From: Mycobacterium sp. 852002-51163_SCH5372311
GTDB lineage: Bacteria; Actinomycetota; Actinomycetes; Mycobacteriales; Mycobacteriaceae
DNA: 34,625 nt
NCBI RefSeq assembly: GCF_001667115.1
Contig: NZ_LZIJ01000102.1
Span: 1-34,625 of the forward strand
Direction: 5' to 3'
Numbering within the stretch: position 1 is the first letter of the stretch; each line of letters starts with the position of its first letter. The notes under the pieces were generated by a model. It saw only the letters and a list, made by a program, of their open reading frames with translations. It made no database searches and was not told the origin of the DNA. A program made the position numbers and the translations under genes. Shown piece by piece: positions 1 through 12,000 of the stretch.

Positions 1-113
1 CGCCTGCACCCGCCCGCGGCCCCCCGCGGGGCCCCCGCGGGACGGGGGCGGCGGGTGCCCCGCGGCGGGCGCCCGGCGGGGCGCCCCCGGCCACGGCGCG
101 CCCGCCGCGGCCC
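1..113. other. Extreme G/C stretch at window edge
   Basis: Between positions 9 and 113 only three bases are A or T (42, 56 and 93). This is far more G/C-biased than the rest of the same PKS gene. The translation there is a Pro/Gly/Arg/Ala-rich string unlike KR sequence. Where alignment resumes, expected A/T-containing codons appear as C-rich ones. It may be low-quality consensus at an assembly edge, or truly degenerate coding sequence. Confidence 0.6.
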
Positions 114-673
114 ACAGCTGGCTGGACGCCTTCACCCGATGGCGCCGAGCCCGCGGCCTGACCGCCACCACCATCGCCTGGGGCCCCTGGACCCCCACCA
201 CCACCGGCAGCCCCGACCCCACCATCACCGCCGAGCAAGCCACCCACGCCTTTCAGACCCTGCTCCGCCACGACCGTGCCACCACCGGCTACACATCCCT
301 CACCGCCGCCCCCTGGCTAACCGCCTTCGCCCACCGCAGCTCCTTCGCCGAAGCGTTCCGCGCCGACACCCAGAACAGCACCGGCAGCAAAAAACTCCGC
401 GCCGAACTCGACGAAATACCGCCCCACCAATGGCCCACCCGACTACGGCGACTGATCTCCGACCAAGTCAGCCTCATCCTGCGCCGCGACGTCGATCCCG
501 ACCGACCTCTCCCCGAATACGGCATGGATTCCCTCGGCGCCCACGAACTACGCACCCGCCTCGAAACCGAAACCGGAATACGCATCACCTCCACCGACCT
601 CGCAAAAATCAGCACCATCCGCGGGCTGGCCGAACTGCTGCACGAAAAGCTGACCGCCAGGCAAGTCGCGTGA
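2..673 (+). CDS. Type I polyketide synthase, C-terminal fragment (KR end + ACP), partial
   Basis: The reading frame is open from the left edge to a TGA at 671-673; the 5' part of the gene lies outside the window. From about position 86 the translation follows the end of a PKS ketoreductase (pattern G-x-PG-x-G-x-x-AA-x-SWLDAF, then a TTIAWGPW motif). After a linker comes an acyl carrier protein with the phosphopantetheine site YGMDSLGAHELR and a tail of ETGIRITSTD...IRGLAELL type. That ending is typical of the mycobacterial MAS/Pks5-like PKSs that build methyl-branched or other surface-lipid acyl chains. It may supply the acyl chain of the lipopeptide made by the NRPSs here, as the pks of GPL loci is thought to, but that is inference. 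There is no thioesterase. The first 85 bases cannot be aligned with confidence, and the KR catalytic Tyr and Asn positions read Pro (101-103) and His (113-115). Confidence 0.85.
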   Translation, partial: ACTRPRPPAGPPRDGGGGCPAAGARRGAPGHGAPAAAHSWLDAFTRWRRARGLTATTIAWGPWTPTTTGSPDPTITAEQATHAFQTLLRHDRATTGYTSLTAAPWLTAFAHRSSFAEAFRADTQNSTGSKKLRAELDEIPPHQWPTRLRRLISDQVSLILRRDVDPDRPLPEYGMDSLGAHELRTRLETETGIRITSTDLAKISTIRGLAELLHEKLTARQVA

Positions 674-710
674 CATTGCACAATTCGCGAAGCCGATCGG
701 ACGGAGAATC

Positions 711-1385
711 GTGAAAAGCTTCCTCAAAAAGCTACTGTTAGCGCTTTTGGAACCTCTTGAGTTCGGCTTGTTGATCTTTTCGGCAGCATTCACACTCAAT
801 TACTGGCAAGCATGGGTTTTCCTGGCAGCATTCACCCTTCCGGGCTACCTTTTCGGCATCTACCTGCTGCGTACGAATCCGGCTGCGCTGGAGCGGCGGA
901 GGCGCGGGGGCCCAACCGCGGAGGCCAGACGGGCGCAGAAGGTGGTCATGGGGATCGCATGGTTGTCGCTGGCCGCGATGATGGTGGTCAGCGCCCTCGA
1001 CCATCGCTTTGGCTGGTCGCGCGTGCCAACCGCAATTTGTGTGGTTGGTGATGTCCTGGTAGCCGTTGGCGTGAGCGTGATGATGCTGGTGGTCGTTCAG
1101 AACAGCTATGCGTCCGCCACCATCCGGGTGGAGTCCGGCCAGGAGGTCATCTCCACCGGCCTCTATGGGTTGGTGCGCCACCCCATGTACACCGGCAATG
1201 TGATTCTGATGGTCGGCATCCCTCTTGCGCTCGGTTCGTACTGGGGACTTGTCTTCGTCGTAACTGGCCTATTGGTACTCACATGGCGGATCCGCGATGA
1301 GGAAAAGCTACTCCGGGAAGAATTGCGCGGATATCAGGAGTACACGCAGAAAGTTCGCAGTCGCCTGGTGCCATGCATGTGGTAA
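711..1385 (+). CDS. Membrane methyltransferase, isoprenylcysteine carboxyl / phospholipid methyltransferase (ICMT/PEMT-like) family
   Basis: This 224-aa protein starts at GTG 711, with a purine-rich ACGGAGA at about 701-707, 37 bp after the PKS stop; the two genes are probably co-transcribed. It has about five hydrophobic segments (residues about 8-30, 33-53, 80-95, 108-130 and 163-191). The family signature is present: RHPMYTG at 156-162 and a C-terminal R-x-x-x-EE...GY-x-x-Y motif (residues about 193-211) that binds SAM in ICMT-like enzymes. Members methylate carboxyl groups or lipid head groups at the membrane. The substrate cannot be read from sequence. Next to a lipopeptide synthetase with no release domain, methyl-esterification of the peptide C-terminus is one candidate role. 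The start of the gene is visibly less G/C-rich than the NRPS genes. Confidence 0.8.
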   Translation: MKSFLKKLLLALLEPLEFGLLIFSAAFTLNYWQAWVFLAAFTLPGYLFGIYLLRTNPAALERRRRGGPTAEARRAQKVVMGIAWLSLAAMMVVSALDHRFGWSRVPTAICVVGDVLVAVGVSVMMLVVVQNSYASATIRVESGQEVISTGLYGLVRHPMYTGNVILMVGIPLALGSYWGLVFVVTGLLVLTWRIRDEEKLLREELRGYQEYTQKVRSRLVPCMW

Positions 1386-1386
1386 C

Positions 1387-1405
1387 GGCCGGGTTCTCAC
1401 CGGCC
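1387..1405. terminator. Candidate bidirectional terminator hairpin between convergent genes
   Basis: There is a perfect 6-bp all-G/C stem (GGCCGG at 1387-1392 with CCGGCC at 1400-1405) and a 7-nt loop in the 44-bp gap between the methyltransferase stop (1383-1385) and the NRPS stop (1430-1432). No T-run follows, which is common for mycobacterial terminators. The position between convergent genes supports the call; the stem is short. Confidence 0.4.
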
Positions 1406-1429
1406 TCGGCCCACTAGTCACGGCGGCGC

Positions 1430-3065
1430 TCACTCCGGAAGCTCTGGCTCCCAAGCCGGCATACTGCGTAACTGCTCGCTCAGGTCGCCGACGGACGGGG
1501 CGTCGAACAGGGCGCCCACCGGAAGGTGGATATCAAATGCCGCGTTGATCGCGGCGATTGCCCGCATTGCGGAAAGCGAATCCCCGCCGAGATCGAAAAA
1601 CGATTCACCAACCCCGACCCGGTCCAGCTTCAATATCTGCGCGTAGATATCGGCCAAAATCTGCTCGACGAGGGTGGCCGGTGCGCGATGAGCGTTCCCC
1701 GAGCTTTCTGGCCACGACGGCGGCGTGCTGACCGCCTCAGTCGACAAGGCGCGGTTGCGCTGTCCGCCCCACCGGGCCTGATCACTGCCACCCGGGAGGT
1801 TCATCGACGACAGCTGCCGAGTGGGGTCGGCGGCCATCAGCGCTAATAACGAATTGAATCGCTCCATCAGCCGTTCGATGCCGGCCGTGTCGAATACATC
1901 CGAGCGGAATTGGACCCGAAGCTCGATTTCACGTCCGGGCACGGCCTGGAGTGTCAGCGGGTAGTGGTAGGGGTCGCGGTTGGTCACCTCGTCGACGACC
2001 AGTCCGTCTGCGCCGAACGACGCGGCATCGCCGACCGGGTAGTTCTCGTACACGAAAACGGTGTCGAACAGCTGGTGGTGGCCCGTGATCCGATGAATTT
2101 CGGGTAGCCCCAGATGCTGGTGCTCAAGGGTCTCGTTGCGCGCGGTTTGCAGCTGCTCGAGCAAGTCTGCGGTGGTCGTTGTGGGCGCGATCCGCGCGCG
2201 CACCGGCACCGTGTTGATCAGCAACCCCACCATCGCCTCGGCGCCGATCACCTCGTCCGGCCTACCGGAGACCACCGCGCCGAAGGCGACATCCTGATTT
2301 CCGGTCAGCCAGGCCAGTATTTGCGCCCAGGCGCCGTGCAGCACCGTACTGACGGTGGTGTGGCGCAAGCGCGCCAGCTCGCTGATGGCGCGCGTGGTCT
2401 CGTCAGGCACGACGAAGGACTTCACACCTCGCTGCCCCAGTCCAAGCCGGTCAGGCGGACCCACCAACGTGGGAGTGTCAAAACCGGTCAGCACCTTGCG
2501 CCAAGCCGCTCGCGCCGACGCGTGGTCCTGACCGGACAGCCAGGTCACAAACTTGCGATACGGCACCGCCGCAGGCAGCCGATGCCCGTAATAACTGGCG
2601 AACAACTCCTGCTGCAGGATCTGCAGCGACCAGCCGTCCATCAGGATGTGGTGGAAGGTCAGCACGATCCGGTGTCGATCGGGTGCGGTACGGATCAACG
2701 CCACCCGGAAGGCCGGCGGCTGCGCAATGTCACAGACCGCGACGCGTTCGGCGGCGCATATCCCCGTTATCTGGTCATCCCCGTCGACGTTGTTGGCCAA
2801 GTCGACATACCGCCAGGCCGGCTCGGGTTCGGCCGGGATGATCTGCACCGGCTCGTCGAACTGTGCAAGGAATCGGGCCGCCAGGTTGGGATGCCGGTCG
2901 ACCACCGTGTGTACCGCCTCGCGAAGCCGGTGCTGGTCGAGCGGGCCGGAAACGGCGATATCCAGCTGCACCGCATACACGTCGTCGCCGGATTCTTGCG
3001 CGGCGCCGGCATGGAACAGAAGGCCGTGCTGCAGCGGCGTCAGCGGCAGTACATCAGCGACCCGG
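1430..3065 (-). other. NRPS terminal module 8: C-PCP lacking an A domain, no release domain
   Basis: C8 starts with the usual [17 protein letters not shown] and keeps HHILMDGWS. After it, a vestige of the C-A linker ([10 protein letters not shown], compare WGNRAVL elsewhere) runs in about 30 residues straight into the A-PCP linker ([12 protein letters not shown]) and PCP8 (LGGDSLSAM). The whole A domain, about 500 aa, is absent. The protein ends 13 residues after the carrier, with no TE or R domain. Confidence 0.85.
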
Positions 3066-6000
3066 TATTGCCTGCACAGCTCTTCGATCTGCTGCTGGTT
3101 CAGTTGGGCGGGCGCGATATCCGAGGGGGTCAACCCGCCCCCGCCGCGGCGGACATGGGCGCAGATGCCCGCCAGGGCCTCGAACCACAACCGGCTCAGG
3201 CGGCTGACCTCTGCGCGATCCACGGCGGAGGGCGCCCACGTCCAGTTGGCGTGCAGACTCGGACCGCTATCGGTGTCAGCAGTGCTGGCATTGAGCTCGA
3301 TGGTATGGGCGAGCGTCAGCGGCAGATCCATGCTGGCGCCGACAACCGCCGAGCCGTCTTGGCTGACGCGCCAGAAATCCGCGGAGAGTTCGGCGGCCGC
3401 AGCACCCAGACGCCCGAGATAGTTGAACCCGATCGGGGGGTCGGCGCCGTCGAGGTCCACGTCGGGGTTCATGTAGCGCAGGACGCCATAGGTCAATCCG
3501 TCCGGCAGAGCGCGCAGTTGCTCCTTGGCGTCTTTGACCACCGCGCCCAGGGCCGCCTCACCGGAGATCACCTGCGCCCAGGTGTGCTCACCGGCGGCCG
3601 CCCCGACATGCAGGGCCACCGGATACTTGGCGGTGAACCAGCCCACCGTGCGGGACAGATCGATGTCGTCGCCCAGCTCCTCTTGGCGCCCGTGACCTTC
3701 AACGTCAATACCGACGGGCCCGGCGCCGGTGCCCAGAAACTCGGCGACAGCCAAGCCGAACGCAATCAGCAAGACGTCCTGCACGCCGGCATGAAACGCC
3801 GCGGGCACCTCGCCCAGCAGCATCCGGGTCGTCTCGACGTCCAACTCCACCGACAGATGTCCGGCGCTGGCGAATGTGTCCACCCCGGGCTGCACCGCGG
3901 GCAACACGGTGGGTGCGGCCGCTACTCGGCGCCACACCTCGGACTGGGCGACTACCGCCGGCGTCTGCGCATAGTCAGCCAGCAGCGACGCCCACCGCGC
4001 AAACGACGTGCCCTCCCCGGTCAGCGCCACCGGCTGCCCTGCACGATGCTGAGCCCACGCGATGTTGAGGTCTTCCAGCAGAATTCGCCACGACACACCG
4101 TCCACCGCCAGATGGTGAATGATCAGCGCCAACTGACCCGCGGCACTCGCCCACACCGCGCTGAGCATCACCCCGGCGGCCGGGTTCAGTCGCGACAACG
4201 CTTGTGCCACAACCTCTTCGGACAACACGCCCACCGATTGCAGGCAGCCGCCGGCGATGACAGACCCCGCCTCACGCACCTGCAGCACCCAGTCCGCGGC
4301 GCCGTCGTCCTCGACGCGCAGCCGCAACATCGGATGCCGATCCAGCAACGCCTGTAGCAGCACCACCACGTCGGCATCGGTCGCGCCTGCGGGAGCCTGG
4401 ACCACCATCGTCTGGTTGAACCGATCGACGGGGCCGTCCAAGCCCCGCAGCCACCGCATGATCGGGGTGGCCACCACCGGCCCGGCGCCCTCCTCGGCCA
4501 CGGCACCCGCGGCGTCGGCCACCCGCGCCACCCGGGCCAGCCGGGCCACCGTCTGCTCGACGAAGATATCGCGAGGCCGACAGACCACCCCGGCCATCCG
4601 GGCCCGGGCGACCACCTGCATGGACAGAATGCTGTCCCCACCCAGCTCGAAGAACGACTCGTCGACTCCGACTCGCTTGAGGCCCAAGACTTGCGCGTAG
4701 ATGTCGGCCAGGATCTTTTCGACCGCGCCGGCCGGGGCCCGGTAGTGGTCGGCCTCCTGGTATTCCGGCGCCGGTAGCGCACGGGTGTCGAGTTTGCCGT
4801 TGACCGTCAAGGGCAGCGCGTCGATCACCACAACCGCGGCGGGAACCATGTACGCGGGAAGCCGCTCGGCCAACGCATTGCGCGCAGTCGCCGGGTCCAC
4901 CGTTCCGGTCACAGACTCGGTGACATACCCGACCAGACGTTTGTCACCCGGACGGCTTTCGCGGGCGATCACCACCGCCTGCTCCACTCCGGCCAGGCCG
5001 GCCAGGGCTGCGCGCACCTCCCCCAGCTCGATGCGGTACCCACGGATCTTGACCTGATCGTCCGCGCGGCCCATGTAGTGCAGCTGTCCGTCAGCACCCC
5101 AACTCACAACGTCCCCGGTGCGGTACATACGTTGTCCGGGCGCGCCCAGCGGGCACGCCACAAACCGCGCCGACGTCAAACCCGCCCGGCCGACATAGCC
5201 GTGCGCCAGCCCGCGACCGGCCACATACAGCTCGCCGGCGACACCCACCGGCACCGGCCGCAGCCACGCGTCCAACACGAAAAAGCCGAGATGCGCCAAC
5301 GGCACCCCGATCGGGCTCACCGAAGCTCCGACGTCGCTGCCGACAATTTCCCGGAACGAGGCGTGCACCGTCGTCTCGGTGATTCCATACATATTGATCA
5401 GGCGGGGCAATCCCGGATGGCGGTCCAACCAGGTGCCAAGTCGCTGCGGCTCCAGCGCTTCACCGCCGAACACCACCGTTTGCAGCTTGAGTTGACGTCC
5501 CCGTTCCGGCTGTACCGCGTCAGCGGTCTGCAACGCATAAAACGCGGACGGTGTCTGGCTCAACACACTGACATGCTCGGAAATCAGCAAGGCGTGCAGG
5601 TCTTCTGGTGAGCGGACCACAGCGTCGGGCACTATCACCAGCCGCCCGCCATGCAGCAGCGCACCGAAGATCTCCCACACCGAGAAGTCGAAAGCCAGCG
5701 AATGGCATTGCGTCCACACCTGGCCCGGCGACAGGTCCAGGTCGTGGTCCAGCGTCTCCAGCAGCCAGCTCACGTTCTGATGCGCAACTGCCACTCCTTT
5801 GGGCACCCCTGTAGTCCCCGAGGTGTAAATCAGGTACGCGACGTCATCGGCGGCCGGTGCCGGCAACGCCGTGACGGGTTGGGCGTCGACCCTCGGATCG
5901 TCGACGTCGACGACGGGCACCCCGCACCCGTCGAGCCGGTCGGCCAACCCGGCACTGGTGACCGCCGCGATGGGCGCCGCGTCGTCGAGCATGAAGCCCA

Positions 6001-9000
6001 TCCGCGCCGCCGGGTGCGTTGGATCCATCGGCACATACGCGGCTCCGGTTTTGAGCACCGCGAAAATCGACACGACGGCCTCGGCCGCGCGAGGCAACAG
6101 CAGCGCCACACGCTTGCCCGGTCCCGCGCCGTGCCCGATCAGAAGGTGCGCCAACCGGTTAGCGGCCTCATCCAGCTCGCGATAGGTCATGGAGCCACCG
6201 TCGAAAGTCAGCGCCACCGCTTCCGGGGCCCGCTCGACCTGCGCGGCAAACATTGCCGGAATGGACGCCGCGCGCGGTGCGGGCGCGGTCAGCGCCGGAC
6301 GGTTACCCCACCCGTAAAGCCCGGCGCGCTCACCGCGGTCGAGCACATCCACCGCCGACAACCGACGCCCCGGGTCAGCGGTCATGGCCAGCAACACGCG
6401 CTGTAACCGCTCGATGAGGATTTCGATACTGGTCGCGTCGAACACATCCGTGCGGAATTCGACCTCACCGGAAATGCCGGCGGGCTCACCCGCCTCGGTC
6501 CAGCGTTCAGCCAGCGAAAATGTCAGGTCCACGCGAGCGGTGCGGGTGTCCACCCCCAGCGGGGTGACCTGCAGATTGCCCAGCGCCAGTCCGGGGTCGC
6601 CTACCTGCCGGGCGAAGTTCTGCCAGGCCAGCACCACCTGCACCAGCGGGTGATGGGCGAGGCTCCGGGTGGGATTGAGACGCTCCACCAGCACCTCGAA
6701 GGGCACGTCCTGATGCTCGTACGCGGCCAGGCTGCGCTGGCGCACCTGCGCCAGCAACTCAGCGACGGTGGGATCATCGGCCAGCTCGACCCGCAACACC
6801 AAGGTGTTGACGAAAAAGCCCACCAGGTCATCGAGGGCGGGATCGCGCCGCCCGGCTATCGGGAAGCCGACGGCCACGTCGCTGCTGGCGCTGATCTTGG
6901 ACAACAGCACCGCCAAAGCGGCCTGGACCACCATGAAACTGGTCGCGCCGTGCTCATTGGCGACCTGGGCGACCTGCTGCTGCACCTGGGCCGGCCAGTC
7001 CACGGCGACCCGGGCCCCGCGGTAGTCAGCCTCCGGCGGATAGGGCCGATCGGTCGGAAGCTGCAGCCGCTCGGGCATCCCGGACAGCGCATGGTGCCAG
7101 TACGCCAGCTGCGCGGCGATTGGGCTGTGGCTGTCGGTCAGATCACCCAGATGCCCGCGCTGCCACAGGGTGTAATCGGCATACTGCACCGGCAACGGCG
7201 CCCACCCGGGTACCCCACCCGCGCAGCGGCTGGCATATGCCACATCCAAATCGCGCAGCAGCGGGGTCATCGACACCCCGTCGGCGGCGATGTGGTGTAC
7301 CACTGCCACCAATATGTGTTCTTCGCTGGAGAGACTGAAAAGTCTTGCCTGCACCGGGATTTCGGCCGCAAGGTCGAACGGGTAACTCGCCGTGGCGTCG
7401 ATGGCCGTACTGAGCTGAGCCGGCGACCAGCCGCGCGCATCGATGACCTGCCAGCCGAAATCGGCCCGGTCGACCGGAATGACTAGCTGCTGAGGTATGC
7501 CGTCGGGCGCCGGAAAGAGCGTGCGCAGGCTCTCATGACGGCCCACCACGTCGGCAAGCGCCGCACCGAGCACGCCACCGTCAACCCGTCCGCCCAGGCG
7601 CAACACGACCGGGATGTTGTAAATCGGCAGGGGCCCCTGCAACTGGCTGATGAACCACAGCCGGTTCTGAGCAAACGACAACGGAACCACGGCGGGCCGC
7701 TCCGCCGCCACCAACCGCGGGAGCTGGGCCCCGCCGACACCGATCCGGGGCGCCAGCTGGGCAATCGTGGGCGCCTCGAACATCGTCCGCACCGCAAGGC
7801 TGGTATCCAGGGCGGTGTTGATCGCCGCGACCACCCGCATCGCCGACAACGAATCCCCACCCAGGTCGAAGAACGAATGGTCGACGCCGACCCGCTCGAC
7901 TTGGAGGACCTGGGCATAGATGCCGGCCAGCAGTTCCTCGATCGCGTTGGTCGGGGCGCGGTAACGACCGTCGTCCTGGTAATCGGGAGCCGGCAGGGCG
8001 CGGGTGTCGAGTTTGCCGTTGGGAGTGAGCGGCAGCGCGCCGATCACCACAACCGCGGACGGAACCATGTATGACGGCAGGCGCTCGGCCAGCTCCGCGC
8101 GTGCGGCCGCCGAGTCTGCGGTGCCGGTGACATAGCCGACCAGCCGTTTGTCGCCGGGACGGTCCTCTCGTGCGATGACCACCGCCTGCTCTACCCCGTC
8201 CACAGCGGCCAGGGCCGTGCGGACTTCGCCCAGTTCGATCCGATGTCCACGGATCTTGACCTGATCGTCGGCGCGGCCCAGGTATTGCAGCTGCCCGTCG
8301 GGACCCCAGCACACCAGATCGCCGGTGCGATACATCCGCTGTCCCGGTTGTCCCGCACTGCCCCCGCCGGCGAACGGGCACGCGACAAACCGCGACGCCG
8401 TCAAACCCGACCGGCGCACATACCCGCGCGCCAGCCCGGCACCTGCGACATACAATTCGCCGACCACACCGACGGGGACCGGCCGCAACCAGCCGTCGAG
8501 TACAAACAAAGCCGCACCGGGCACCGGCGATCCGATCGGCACCGGCCCCTTGTTGCCCCGCCCCGCCTGCAACGGCGCACTGATCGCGACACACATCGTG
8601 GTCTCGGTCGGGCCGTAGGCGTTGATCATCGCCCGGCCCGGCGCCCACCGATCCACCACCTCGGCCGGGCAGGCCTCACCGACCAAAACCAAGGCCATCG
8701 ATTCCAGACCCTTGGGTGAGAGCACCGCGATCGCCGACGGGGTCTGCGTGAGCACGGTGACCTGTTCGTCGACCAGTAACGCCTGCAAGTCGCCCGGCGA
8801 ACGGACCACTGCCTCGGGCACCACCACCAGCCGCCCACCGCCGAGCAGCGGAGCGAAGATCTCCCACACCGAAACGTCGAAAGCCAGGGAATGGCACTGT
8901 GTCCACACCGCCGCCTGCGGCAGACCGGCGTCCAGCGACTCCAGCAGCTGGGTCACGTTGCCGTGGGTGATCGCCACGCCTTTGGGAATGCCGGTTGTCC

Positions 9001-12000
9001 CCGAGGTGTAGATCAGGTAGGCAACCTCGTCGGTGGTCACCGCCGGCAACTTTGCCTTCGGACGGTTGTCGATGAAGGGGTCGTCTACGTCGATGACCGG
9101 CAGGCCGGATCCCTCGAGCCGGGCGGCCAGTCCCGACATGCTGATCGCGGCGACCGGTGCGGCGTCGCGAATCATGAATTCCATCCGGGCCATGGGATGC
9201 GTGGGATCGATGGGCAGATACGCCGCCCCGGTCTTGAGCACCGCCAGGATCGCCACCACGGCCTGGGCCGAGCGCTCCATCAATACGGCCACGCACTGTC
9301 CCGGGCCGGCGCCCTGCCCGGCCAACACGTGTGCCAACCGATTCGCCGCCTGGTCGAGCTCGCGATAGGTCATCGAGCGGCCTTCGAAAGTCAGCGCGGA
9401 CGCCTCCGGGTGACTCGCCACCCGAGCGGCAAACACCGCCGGGATCGACGGCGCCGTCAGCGGCTGCGTCAGCACCGAGCGGTTGCCCAGCTGCTCCACC
9501 CGGGTGCGCTCAGCGGAATCCAGCAGATCTATCGACGACAACCGCAGGCCGCGGTCAGCGGTGATGGCCACCAACACCCGACGCAACCGCTCGATCAGCG
9601 CCTCGATGCTGGCCGCGTCGAACACATCGGTGCGGAACTCCACAGTCCCGCCGATCCCGTCGGGCTCGCCGGCCCCCGTCCAGCGTTCCGCCAGCGAGAA
9701 CGTCAGATCCATGCGCGCGGTGTGGGTCTCCACCGGAACCGGGCTGACCTGTAGATCTCCCAATGCCAGCCCGGCGGTGGGATCGGTGTCCTGCCAGTTC
9801 TGCCAGGCCAGCATCACCTGTACCAACGGGTGGTGGGTCAGCGACCGGATCGGATTGAGCCGTTCCACCAAAACCTCGAAGGGCACATCCTGATGTTCGT
9901 AGGCGGCCAGGCTGCGCTGACGGACCTGGGCCAGCAGCTCGGCGACGGTGGGATCGCCGCTCAGGTCCAGCCGCAGCACCAGGATGTTGACGAAGAAGCC
10001 CACGAGGTCGTCCAGTGCGGAATCACGCCGCCCGGCGATCGGGAACCCGACGGCCACGTCGCTGCTGGCACTCAGCGAGGACAACAGCAGGGCCAGCGCG
10101 GCCTGCATCACCATAAAGCTGCTGGCGTTGTGTTCACGCGCCGTCGCGCGGACCCGCTGCTGGAGTTCGGCCGGCCAGTCCACCGCGACGGTGTCCCCGC
10201 GCTGATTGGCCACCGGCGGATAGGGCCGGTCGGTGGGCAACTGCACCCGCTCGGGCATCCCGGCCAGCGCGTCCTGCCAGTAAGCCAGCTGGACGCCGAT
10301 TCGACTGTGTGGGTCCTGCAGCTCGCCGAACTGTTCGCGCTGCCACAGCGTGTAGTCGACGTACTGCACCGGCAATGGCGCCCAGCTCGGGGGCTGACCC
10401 GCAGACCGGCTGGCATAAGCCAAACCCAGATCCCGCACCAACGGTGTCACCGACAAGCCGTCAGCGGCAATATGGTGCACCACGGCGACCAACACCTGCT
10501 CGCCGTCGCTGACACGGAAAAGCCTTGCCTGGAAGGGCATTTCGCTCGCCAGGTCAAACGGGTACCGGGCCGCGGCGCCGACGGCCTCCGCCAGCCGGCC
10601 CGCCGACCACCCCGTCGCGTCGACGACCTGCCAGCCGAAGTCGATCCGCTCGGGCGACAACACCACCTGGTGCGGGGTTCCCTCCGCGGCGACGAAGACG
10701 GTGCGCAGGGTCTCGTGGCGACTGACCACGTCGGCGAGCGCCGTTCTCAGCACCTCGGGATCCAGCCTCCCGACCAGCCGTAACGCCACCGCCAGGTTGT
10801 AAACCGGCGACGGCCCCTGCAACTGGTCGAGGAACCACAACCGGCTCTGGGCAAACGACAACGGCAGCACCGCGGGCCGCTCGGCGGGCACCAACGCGTC
10901 CAGACGGTCGCCGTCAGCACCGATGCGCGGCGCCAATTGCGCCACGGTGGGCGCCTCGAAGACCGTGCGTACCGCCAGGCCGACGTCCAGGGCGGTATTG
11001 ATCGCAGCGACGACCCGCATCGCCGAGAGTGAGTCCCCGCCGAGGTCGAAGAACGAGTCGTCGACGCCGACCCGCTCGATCCCGAGGACTTGGGCGTAGA
11101 CGCCGGTCAGGATCTCCTCGATGGCCGTGGCGGGGGCGCGGTAGCGGTCGGTCTCGGTGTATTCGGGAGCCGGCAGAGCGCGCTTGTCGAGTTTGCCGTT
11201 CACCGTCACCGGCAGCGCGTCGATCGCCACCACGGCGGCCGGCACCATGTAGGCCGGCAGTCGCTCGGCCAACGCCGTGCGCATCCCGGCCGGGTCAACG
11301 GTCCCGGTGACGTATCCCACCAAACGTTTGTCGCCGGGACGATCCTCGCGGGCGATCACCACCGCCTGCTGAACACCGGCCAGCCCGGCCAGCGCGGCCT
11401 GCACCTCACCCAGCTCGATGCGGTACCCGCGGATCTTGACCTGCTCGTCGGCGCGCCCCAGATATTGCAGCTGCCCGTCGGCGCCCCACGACGCCAGGTC
11501 CCCGGTCCGGTACATGCGCTGTCCGGACGCCCCGAACGGGCACGCCACAAACCGCGTCGCCGTCAGATCCGAACGACCCACATATCCGCACGCCAGCCCA
11601 CCACCGGCCACGTACAACTCACCGACCACGCCGGTGGGCACCTGGTGCAACGACTGGTCCAGCACGAAAAAGCCCAAATGTGCCAACGGCACCCCGATGG
11701 GGCTGGCATTGCTGTCGACATCGCCGTCGACGACCTCGCGGAACGAGGCATGCACCGTCGTCTCCGTGATGCCGTACATGTTGACCAGTCGCGGCAATCG
11801 TGGATGACGGTCCAGCCAGGTCCGGAGGCGTTGTGGTTCCAGCGCTTCACCGCCGAACACCACCGTCTGCAGCTGCAGCCGCTGCCCAAATTCGGGGGCC
11901 AGCGCGTCGGCGGTCTGCAATGCGTAGAACGCAGACGGCGTCTGGCTCAATACGCTGACCTGTTCGTTGACCAGCAAGGCATGCAGGTCCTGCGGCGAGC

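Noticed and set aside
55..714. 219-aa plus-strand ORF rich in Arg, Pro and His
   Set aside because: It is an out-of-frame shadow of the PKS fragment; the real frame (2-673) carries recognisable KR and ACP motifs.
2114..4357. 747-aa plus-strand ORF opposite module 7/8 of the NRPS
   Set aside because: Antisense shadow made by high G+C; its sequence is low-complexity (Arg, Gly, Gln, His) with no domain motifs, while the minus strand encodes intact NRPS domains.
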